The notes under the pieces are model-generated. The model made no database searches, was not told the origin of the DNA, and saw only the letters and a program-made list of their open reading frames with translations. Shown piece after piece: positions 14,616 to 21,062 of a stretch of DNA of 64,000 nt. The DNA lies in contig NZ_MCGQ01000029.1 of the NCBI RefSeq assembly GCF_002242805.1, positions 163,349 to 227,348 of the forward strand. Reading direction: 5' to 3'. This DNA is from Streptomyces diastatochromogenes. Lineage in GTDB: Bacteria > Actinomycetota > Actinomycetes > Streptomycetales > Streptomycetaceae. Position 1 is the stretch's first letter; every line of letters starts with the position of its first letter. Both the position numbers and the translations under genes were made by a program.

Positions 14616-15480
14616 GACGACGTCGGCCCAGGACGCCGGAAGTGTCGAGGCCGGCCTCGACGCCCTGGAGACCACGGCCGCCGGCCGTACGCCGTTCGCG
14701 CAGACCTTCAAGAACAAGATCCTGCCGCCCATCATCGCCATCGCCGTGGTGCTGGTGGCCTGGACCCTGCTCTACCCGGTCGTCGACAACCCGTCGAAGC
14801 TGCCCTCCCCCAACGACGTATGGGCCGAGGTCGAGGACCAGTGGCTCAAGGGGACCCTCCTCGACTACATCTGGGGCAGCGTCTCCCGCGGTCTGCTCGG
14901 CTTCCTGCTGGCGCTGGCCATCGGTACGCCGCTGGGTCTGCTGGTGGCGCGAGTGAGGTTCGTGCGCGCGGCGTTCGGCCCGATCCTCTCCGGTCTGCAG
15001 TCGCTGCCCTCGGTCGCCTGGGTCGCGCCCGCGGTGATCTGGCTGGGCCTGGACAACTCGGTGATGTTCACCGTGATCCTGCTCGGCGCCGTTCCCTCGA
15101 TCGCCAACGGTCTGGTGTCGGGCGTCGACCAGGTGCCCCCGCTGTTCCTGCGCGCGGGCCGCACGCTGGGCGCCACGGGCCTGCGCGGCACCTGGCACAT
15201 CGTGATGCCGGCGGCGCTGCCCGGCTATGTGGCCGGTCTGAAGCAGGGGTGGGCGTTCTCGTGGCGTTCGCTGATGGCCGCCGAGATCATCGCCCAGTCG
15301 CCGGACATGGGTATGGGACTGGGCCAGCTGCTGGAGGTGGGCCGCACGAACAGCAGCATGGCGACGGTCTTCCTCGCCATCCTGCTCATCCTGTTCGTCG
15401 GCATCGCCATCGACCTGCTGATCTTCAGCCCGCTGGAGCGGTGGGTGCTGCGCAGCCGCGGCCTGCTGGTGAAGAGCTGA
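14602..15480 (+). CDS. ssuC: ABC transporter permease (SsuC type)
   Basis: This 292-residue membrane protein has about six transmembrane helices after a 40-residue cytoplasmic tail. The ATPase-coupling EAA loop is visible as LRAGRTLGATGLRGTWHIVMP. Sequence pattern (LPSVAWVAPAVIWLGL, FSWRSLMAAEII) matches permeases for sulfonates, taurine and nitrate. It starts inside the end of ssuB and ends six bases before the chelatase gene, so transport and siroheme synthesis are co-transcribed. Confidence 0.92.
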   Translation: MASTETTSAQDAGSVEAGLDALETTAAGRTPFAQTFKNKILPPIIAIAVVLVAWTLLYPVVDNPSKLPSPNDVWAEVEDQWLKGTLLDYIWGSVSRGLLGFLLALAIGTPLGLLVARVRFVRAAFGPILSGLQSLPSVAWVAPAVIWLGLDNSVMFTVILLGAVPSIANGLVSGVDQVPPLFLRAGRTLGATGLRGTWHIVMPAALPGYVAGLKQGWAFSWRSLMAAEIIAQSPDMGMGLGQLLEVGRTNSSMATVFLAILLILFVGIAIDLLIFSPLERWVLRSRGLLVKS

Positions 15481-15486
15481 GGTCGC

Positions 15487-16236
15487 ATGCGCACCAAGCC
15501 GGTTCGTCCCGTCCTCGTAGTGATCGCCCACGGCAGCCGCGACCCGCGGCACGCGGCGACCGTGCACGCGCTCGTCCGGCGTGTGCGGTCGCTGCGGCCG
15601 GGGCTGCGCGTGGAGACCGGCTTCCTGGACTTCACCCTCCCCTCCGTGCACGGGGTGCTGGAGTCCCTGGCGGCGGAGGGCGTGCGTGACGTCGTAGCGC
15701 TGCCGCTGCTGCTGACCCGTGCCTTCCACGCGAAGGCCGACATCCCCGCCGTCCTGCGGGACGCCCCGCCCCAGCTCCGCATCCGCCAGGCGGACGTGCT
15801 CGGCCCGTCCCCGCTCCTGCTGGCGGCGCTGGAACGACGGCTGTACGAGGCGGGGCTGACGCCCGCCGACAAGTCCTCGACCGGGGTCGTGCTGGCCTCG
15901 GCGGGGTCCAGTGACCCGGAGGCGATCGCGGTGATCGCAGACATCGCGCGGGAGTGGTGGCACACCGGTTGGTGCGCCGTGCGGCCCGCGTTCGCCTCCG
16001 CATCCCTTCCCCGCACCGAGGACGCGGTACGGGAGTTGCGCGCCCTCGGCTGCGAGCGGGTGGCGGTCGCGCCGTACGTGCTGGCCCCCGGCTTCCTGCC
16101 GGACCGCATCGCGCGCGGCGCGGCCGAGGCGGACGTCCTGGCGGACGTGCTGGGCCCGGCGCCGGAGGTGGCACGGGTGCTGCTGGAGCGGTACGACGAG
16201 GCGCGCCTGCCGGTGCCGGCGGCGCTCGGCGCCTGA
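15487..16236 (+). CDS. Sirohydrochlorin chelatase (CbiX/SirB family)
   Basis: A 249-residue class II chelatase, the length of two fused CbiX-S-type halves. The N-terminal half starts with VVIAHGSRDPRH, whose His is the metal-binding catalytic residue, and has PLLLTRAFHAKADIP with the second active-site His. The C-terminal half (VVLASAGSSDPEA onward, VAPYVLAPGFLPDRI) lacks the His of the HGS motif, so it is structural. It probably inserts Fe2+ into sirohydrochlorin to make the siroheme needed by CysI, which explains its position at the end of the cys operon; cobalt chelation for B12 is the alternative. Confidence 0.88.
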   Translation: MRTKPVRPVLVVIAHGSRDPRHAATVHALVRRVRSLRPGLRVETGFLDFTLPSVHGVLESLAAEGVRDVVALPLLLTRAFHAKADIPAVLRDAPPQLRIRQADVLGPSPLLLAALERRLYEAGLTPADKSSTGVVLASAGSSDPEAIAVIADIAREWWHTGWCAVRPAFASASLPRTEDAVRELRALGCERVAVAPYVLAPGFLPDRIARGAAEADVLADVLGPAPEVARVLLERYDEARLPVPAALGA

Positions 16237-16361
16237 CGGCCGCGTCGCGCCCCCGGCTGGGGCCGTGGGTCGGGCCCGGTCAGACCGTGCCGCTCAGGCC
16301 GGGCCTGGAACCGGACCTCGGTGACCGGGTCCGGGCGGTGCTGCACGCCAGGTGAGCGGCG

Positions 16362-16393
16362 GACGGGGCCCCGTGTCGGCGGCGGGGCCCCGT
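16362..16393. terminator. Hairpin terminator after the cys/ssu/cbiX operon
   Basis: GACGGGGCCCCG and CGGGGCCCCGTC form a 12-bp GC stem with an eight-base loop between the converging chelatase gene and the small-protein pseudogene. There is no U-tract, as is common in Streptomyces terminators. Confidence 0.75.
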
Positions 16394-16396
16394 CTG

Positions 16397-16720
16397 CTCA
16401 CAGGCCAAGTACCTGCATGAACTGCTGGGTGAACGCGAGGCTGCCGGTGCCGGCCGAGGCGCCGATGCTGATGGCCTCCAGGGCGGAGCGGATACGGCCG
16501 CGGTTCGGCGGCCCACCGTCCTCGAGGGCTCCATCAGCGCGCCCCGGATGGTCTCTCCGTGGCGCACGAGGCCCGGGTACTCGGCGCGCAGTGCTTCCAT
16601 CAGCCCGTCCGAGAGCCGGACGAGGCCCTCCGAGGCCGGTGCGTAGGGGTCGATCGTGCCACGGCCGAGATCGCCGATGCCGGCGGGACCGTTGAAGTTC
16701 CCGTAGTTGTATGTGCTCAT
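16397..16720 (-). pseudogene. Frameshifted small GN..GP-motif protein
   Basis: The frame opening at 16720 reads MSTYNYGNFNGPAGIG and then a helical stretch ending IRGALME. Shifting by one base gives ALEDGGPPNRGRIRSALEA and a sensible C-terminus (FTQQFMQVLGL, stop at 16397). The original reading frame therefore seems to have lost one base near 16529; without the shift the ORF runs on to 16280 through low-quality sequence. The intact protein would be about 107 residues, of unknown function. Its N-terminal NYGNFNGP...GTI block resembles the C-terminal NIGNVSGP...GTI block of the neighbouring upstream gene, so the two are probably a functional pair. A sequencing error would explain the shift equally well. 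Confidence 0.6.
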
Positions 16721-16764
16721 CTTCCTGTCCTGACTCCTGCTCAGTGAGGGCCGGCGGGCTGAGG

Positions 16765-17139
16765 TCACGGCCCGGGCATGGCGATCGTGCCGTTGATGCC
16801 GAAGATGCTGGGACCGCTGACGTTACCGATGTTGCAGCCCGCGCCCGGGGCCTGCGCGACGTTGGCGCGTTTCAGCTCGTTCAGCCGGTCCTCCGCCGCG
16901 GCCTCCACGTGCGGCGCTGCACGGCCGAGGTCGGTCCGGGTGGTCGCGTGGGCGCGGAGTGGGCCGAAAATCGCCACCCATCCGAGTGATCCGTACCCGT
17001 TGACCAAGGCCCGCCCTCCCACCGGAACGGCGAGCGGCACGATCATCGCGAGGCACGCCGAGCGGCGGTCGGGGGCCATGAGGCCGATGCCGGGGCCGTA
17101 CCGCGGCAGCGCCGGTAATGGCCTCGCCGTCACACTCAT
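16765..17139 (-). CDS. Small protein with C-terminal GN..GP motif, function unknown
   Basis: The 124-residue product has two moderately hydrophobic stretches (LAMIVPLAVPVGG and LGWVAIFGPLRA), a charged helix (AAEDRLNELKRANV), and a glycine-rich tail containing CNIGNVSGPSIFGINGTI. The tail resembles the start of the next gene downstream. Short GN-x-x-GP elements occur in actinobacterial small components of conflict and signalling systems, but I cannot place this protein in a named family. GAGGGGGAC lies just before the ATG. It is transcribed towards the frameshifted gene 44 bases away, so they probably form a two-gene operon. Confidence 0.6.
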   Translation of the reverse strand: MSVTARPLPALPRYGPGIGLMAPDRRSACLAMIVPLAVPVGGRALVNGYGSLGWVAIFGPLRAHATTRTDLGRAAPHVEAAAEDRLNELKRANVAQAPGAGCNIGNVSGPSIFGINGTIAMPGP

Positions 17140-17363
17140 CCGTCCCCCTCGGCCGTTCCGCGCGCTTCACCCTAGGGACAACCCGCGGGGTTTGTCGCGG
17201 GGTTCCGAGGAGCCGGGCCGCCGCGGTCCGGCACTCCCCTGTGACGTCGGACCGCGGTCGGCTCTTCGTTCTGCGTCAGCTCCTGCGGATGTGTCACCGG
17301 CAAGGGGAATCCATCACACCGGAGGGATGTTTATCAGCCAACCTTCCCTCGGCGCCGAGAAGT

Positions 17364-18005
17364 TCAGTCGAAGCGAAGGGCTCCCGTGCGGGTGCGCTTG
17401 AGTTCGAAGAAGTCGGGATGGCGGGCCAGCACCCGGAAGCTGTCGAAGAGTTCGGCCGCCTCGGCGCCGCGCGGGATCGCTCGCAGGACGGGGCCGAACC
17501 ACACCGTGCCGTCGACATGGATCGTGGGCGTGCCCACATAGCCGCCCGACTCTTCTTCGGCGCCCGCCGTGTGGCTGCGGCGCACCGCGTCGTCGTAGGA
17601 CGGGTCGTGCGCCGCAGCCAACAGCTCGGCGGGGAGCCCGAGTTCGGCCAGGGACTCGGCGATCACCGCGTCGAAGTCCTTGATCTCCCGCTCGTGGATC
17701 CGGGTGCCGAACGCGGTGTACAGGTCGCGCAGCACCTTCTCGCCGTGCTGTTCGGCGGCGGCCACGGCGACCCGGACCGGGCCGATCGAGCGGTCGACCA
17801 AGTCGCGGTACCAGTCGGGGAGTTCATTTCCGATGTTGTGCAGATACAGGCTCATGGCGTGGAAGCGGAGGTCGAGCGGACGGGTGCGCTCGACCTCCAG
17901 CAGCCAGCGGGAGGTGATCCAGGCGAACGGGCAGGCGGGGTCGAAGTAGAAGTCGACTCGGGTCGGGTCGGGGTGTGTCGTACGGCTGTGCTCGGTAGGC
18001 GTCAT
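17364..18005 (-). CDS. Mycothiol-dependent Rv2466c-type thioredoxin-fold protein
   Basis: A 213-residue DsbA-fold cytoplasmic protein. The N-terminal block VDFYFDPACPFAWITSRWL is characteristic of the Rv2466c (mycothiol-dependent nitroreductase/oxidoreductase) family. The active site is CPFA, so it is a monothiol, in contrast to CPWC of Rv2466c. The cis-Pro loop is GYVGTPTIHVDG. The family works with mycothiol to reduce disulfides or activate nitro compounds; with one active-site Cys, a mixed-disulfide (transferase-like) mechanism is more likely. TAGCGT lies eight bases before the ATG with no ribosome site, suggesting a leaderless mRNA. The sigma factor gene ends 55 bases upstream. Confidence 0.85.
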   Translation of the reverse strand: MTPTEHSRTTHPDPTRVDFYFDPACPFAWITSRWLLEVERTRPLDLRFHAMSLYLHNIGNELPDWYRDLVDRSIGPVRVAVAAAEQHGEKVLRDLYTAFGTRIHEREIKDFDAVIAESLAELGLPAELLAAAHDPSYDDAVRRSHTAGAEEESGGYVGTPTIHVDGTVWFGPVLRAIPRGAEAAELFDSFRVLARHPDFFELKRTRTGALRFD

Positions 18006-18060
18006 GGCGCCGACGCTAGTCCGCCAATGGTGCAGAATCCCGACCCAATCCACCCCTCTT

Positions 18061-18975
18061 TCAGTGGTCCACTTCTGGCTCCCCCGGCGCGGCGGCGATC
18101 TCGATCTCCCGCAGGCGTTCCGGCTCGGCGACGACCTCGATCCGGGTGATCCGGCCGCCGTCGTCGAACGTGAAGGCCAGGACCACACGGAGCCGCCCGT
18201 ACGGCGCCATGACCAGGCCGAACCGGCCGTCCAGCAGGGCGACACCGGTGAACTGGGCCCGGGCCACGGCGGCCATGGCGCCCTGGGCGACGGGCTCGGC
18301 GCCGCGGACCGTGATCGGTCCGGGGGTGGGGACGACCCGGGCGTCGGCGTGCAGCACCACGTCCGGGGCGAGCAGGGCGACCAGGGCCGCGAAGTCTCCG
18401 CCCCGGGTCGCGGCCAGGAAGGCCTCGACGGCCTCCCTACGGCGGCCCGCGTCGGCGGTGGGCGCGGGGGCCCGGCCCCGGACCCGGCGGCGGGCCCGGC
18501 TGGCCAGCTGCCGGGTGGCGGCCGTGGTCTTCTCCAGCAGCGGGGCGATGTCGTCGAAGGGCACGGCGAACAGGTCGTGCAGGACGAAGGCGACCCGCTC
18601 GGCGGGGGCCAGGGTGTCCAGGACGACGAGCAGGGCGACGCCGACCTCGTCGGCCAGCAGCGCCTCGCGCGCCGGGTCGCCCGCCGCGCCGCCGAGGGCC
18701 GTGTCCGGCTCGTGGGCGTCGAGGGGGTCCTCCCGCCGGTTCCGGCGCGTGCGCAGCTGGTTGAGGCACACCCGGGTCACCACCGTGGTCAGCCAGCCGG
18801 TGAGGTTCTCGACCTCGCCGATGTCGGCCTGCTGGGCCCGCAGCCAGGCGTCCTGCAGCGCGTCGTCCGCCTCGGCGGCCGAACCGAGCAACCGGTACGC
18901 GACCGCCGCGAGATGCGCCCGGTCCGCCTCGAACCGCGCCGCAAGCCGTGCGCTGTCCCCTGTGATGCCGTCCAC
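18061..18975 (-). CDS. ECF41-like RNA polymerase sigma factor with C-terminal NTF2-like domain
   Basis: The 304-residue protein has sigma region 2 (LAAVAYRLLGSAAEADDALQ) and region 4 (LAPAERVAFVLHDLF), then a fused SnoaL/NTF2-like domain (from about residue 180, FLAATRGGDFAALVALLAPD). The C-terminus has DDGGRITRI followed by a P-E-R-L ending, matching the DGG and NPDKL-type motifs of ECF41 sigma factors, whose fused domain replaces an anti-sigma factor. ECF41 members usually control one adjacent oxidoreductase, decarboxylase or epimerase gene. Here the adjacent gene is a PanE-like reductase on the same strand. GTG at 18975 is chosen because the conserved N-terminus begins there. Confidence 0.87.
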   Translation of the reverse strand: MDGITGDSARLAARFEADRAHLAAVAYRLLGSAAEADDALQDAWLRAQQADIGEVENLTGWLTTVVTRVCLNQLRTRRNRREDPLDAHEPDTALGGAAGDPAREALLADEVGVALLVVLDTLAPAERVAFVLHDLFAVPFDDIAPLLEKTTAATRQLASRARRRVRGRAPAPTADAGRRREAVEAFLAATRGGDFAALVALLAPDVVLHADARVVPTPGPITVRGAEPVAQGAMAAVARAQFTGVALLDGRFGLVMAPYGRLRVVLAFTFDDGGRITRIEVVAEPERLREIEIAAAPGEPEVDH

Positions 18976-19075
18976 CGTGCCCCCGTCACTTCCCTCACGC
19001 CCGCGCACCGCGAGCCCCCGGCACACGAAACGCCAACCCGGCCGGAAGATCAACCGCCTTTGCGCGGTCAGCCGT

Positions 19076-20095
19076 TCACCGGTCGGCCGCCCCCACCGCC
19101 TCCTCGGCCAGTCGCAGCAGTTCCGCGATCGGCAGGGAGCCCGCCGGCCGGTGTTCGCGGGCGAAACGGTTGGCGAGGCGCTGCAGCAGTTCGTTCAGCG
19201 GGGTCGGTGTGCCGTGCAGGCGGCCGAGGAGGACGATCTCGCCGTTGAGGTGGTCCGCCTCGATGGTGCCGGTGCCGCGGACGAGGGACTGCCAGGAGGA
19301 GCCGCCACCGCGCGGTGACCCGTCGAGCGGGACCAGGGTGACCTTGTCCGCGCGTGCCTCCTTCTGTTCCTGGGCGCTCGCGTACGCGATGCCGGCGGCG
19401 TCGAGCACGGCCTCCCCCTCGGCCCGCACGCTCGCGTACAGGGCCATGGCCTGCTCGCTGTCGACAGGCCCGCTCACGGCTTCCAGAGCGTTGCCGAGGT
19501 TGCCGAGCAGCTTGGCGTACTGCCAGCGGGCCACGTCCGGCACGACCGGCGCCTCGAAGCGGGCGGCCGCCAGGTCGGCGGCGATGCGCCGGGCGGTGTC
19601 GTCGGCGCCGTGCGGGTACCGGCCCAGGTGCAGGATGCCGGTGAGCGGGGTGCCGGCGGCGGAGACGACGCCGGGTTCCACGAAGGTCGACGGCAGCCAG
19701 ACACAGACGCCGTACACCTGCCGGAAGCGGCGTAGCGCCAGCCGCTGGCCCTCCACCCCGTTCTGCAGACAGACGAGCGGCAGCCGCTCGGCCGCCGTAC
19801 CCCCGCCCGCCACCGGCGCCTCGCCCCAGGCTTCCAGGGCGGCCACCGTGTCCTGAGTCTTCACGGCCAGCAGCAGGACGTCGTCGGCGCGCAACTCGCC
19901 GAGCGGGTCGGGTCCCTCGACGGCGGGCAGCCGGTACGTCGACTCGCCCTCCGGCACCCGCAGCTTCAGCCCCCGCTCGGCGAGTGCCGCCAGGTGCTGC
20001 CCACGGGCGACGAGTACGACCTCACGCCCGGCCTGGGCCAGCCGCCCGCCGACGGTGCCGCCGACCGCCCCTGCCCCGATGATGATGTAGCGCAT
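19076..20095 (-). CDS. 2-dehydropantoate 2-reductase family oxidoreductase
   Basis: The 339-residue protein has the ApbA/PanE architecture: an N-terminal NADP-binding Rossmann fold starting IIIGAGAVGGTVGGRLA, the LLLAVKTQD and CLQNGVEG segments, and a C-terminal helical domain with the active-site Lys region (WQYAKLLGNLGNALEAV). PanE reduces ketopantoate to pantoate in coenzyme A synthesis; Streptomyces has several paralogues that act on other 2-oxo acids. The gene ends 101 bases before the ECF sigma start, which makes it a candidate target of that sigma factor. Confidence 0.85.
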   Translation of the reverse strand: MRYIIIGAGAVGGTVGGRLAQAGREVVLVARGQHLAALAERGLKLRVPEGESTYRLPAVEGPDPLGELRADDVLLLAVKTQDTVAALEAWGEAPVAGGGTAAERLPLVCLQNGVEGQRLALRRFRQVYGVCVWLPSTFVEPGVVSAAGTPLTGILHLGRYPHGADDTARRIAADLAAARFEAPVVPDVARWQYAKLLGNLGNALEAVSGPVDSEQAMALYASVRAEGEAVLDAAGIAYASAQEQKEARADKVTLVPLDGSPRGGGSSWQSLVRGTGTIEADHLNGEIVLLGRLHGTPTPLNELLQRLANRFAREHRPAGSLPIAELLRLAEEAVGAADR

Positions 20096-20122
20096 GGCGC
20101 AGAGCCTCGCACACCGGCCCCG

Positions 20123-20674
20123 TCACCCTTCCGGAGCGGTCAACTCGACCAGTTTGAGGACCGTGTTCCAGTTCCGGCTGGTGGCGATCACGCCCTTGGT
20201 GATCCGCGGCCGGGACAGGGCCTCGGCGAGCTTGGAGCGGCCGAGGCCCTCCGGGGCGTACAGGTACAGACAGCGGTCGCCGAGGCGGAACTCCTCGGGG
20301 AGCCGGTCGGCGGGGTCGATCTCCGCGAAGCGCTCCGCGGTGACCGGTGCGGAGAAGTAGGTGACGTGCAGCTGCTTGGCCTCCAGTTCGGCGGCCGGGA
20401 ACGGGCAGGCCTCGGCCACCGCCCGCAGATAGGCGTGGTCGCGCACGATGACGTCGACCGGGAAGCCGAACCGCTCCTCGATGGCCCGGGCCAACTCGGC
20501 CGCCAGGGACTCCTCGTCGCCCCGGCCGGCGCTGAAGACCGCCTGCCCGCTCTGCAGATGGGTCCGTACGCCCTCGTAGCCCAGGCCGGTCATGAGCGTG
20601 CGCAGATCGGCCATCGGGAGCTTCTTGCTGCCGCCGACGTTGATTCCGCGCAGCAGCGCCGCATAGGTGGTCAT
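20123..20674 (-). CDS. DUF1697 family protein
   Basis: A 183-residue DUF1697 protein, recognised by the N-terminus TYAALLRGINVGGSKKLPM, the central LQSGQAVFSAG strand and the C-terminal NWNTVLKLVEL. Family function is not known. TAGGGT lies six bases before the ATG and no ribosome site is visible, so the transcript may be leaderless. The reductase gene follows on the same strand after 27 bases, so the two may be co-transcribed. Confidence 0.85.
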   Translation of the reverse strand: MTTYAALLRGINVGGSKKLPMADLRTLMTGLGYEGVRTHLQSGQAVFSAGRGDEESLAAELARAIEERFGFPVDVIVRDHAYLRAVAEACPFPAAELEAKQLHVTYFSAPVTAERFAEIDPADRLPEEFRLGDRCLYLYAPEGLGRSKLAEALSRPRITKGVIATSRNWNTVLKLVELTAPEG

Positions 20675-21062
20675 CCGGCCACCCTAGAGCGGCCGTCGTG
20701 CCCCGTGGGGGTGGGCACGACGGCCGTACCCGTGCATGCGCCGGGTTGCGCGAAACTCTGTCCGATCCGGAGGGTGCGGATCAACTCCTACGCCCAGCTG
20801 TGACTTGTTCAACAACCTTTCGTAATCACAAAGTGGATCTCTGTCGGCGGATCGGACATCCCTGAGTCCCGCCCCCGAGAGCCGGCCGCGAGAACCCCGA
20901 TAGATGTAAGGGGCCGTGGTCCTCCCCAGCGGTGACCCGGGCCCTCGGCACTTCACCGGACAGCACGACGAGGCGTCCTTATCCGGCCCATACCGTCGAA
21001 GTCGAGCAACAGAAGACGTGGCGGCAGGGGGCCGTCACCGCACACGAGGGGGACATCCCGTC
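20675..21062. promoter_or_regulatory. Promoter region before the MMPL transporter
   Basis: These 388 bases contain no convincing gene. They hold an inverted repeat GATCCG-N7-CGGATC at 20764-20782, and a noticeably AT-richer patch near 20805-20840 with TTGTT-C-AACAA, which could be a promoter and operator for the transporter. No ribosome site other than GAGGGGG before 21063 is evident. Confidence 0.4.

Noticed and set aside
16237..16355. Possible C-terminal gene remnant after the sirohydrochlorin chelatase
   Set aside because: An open frame here reads on from a shadow ORF of the chelatase gene; there is no start or homology that I can recognise.
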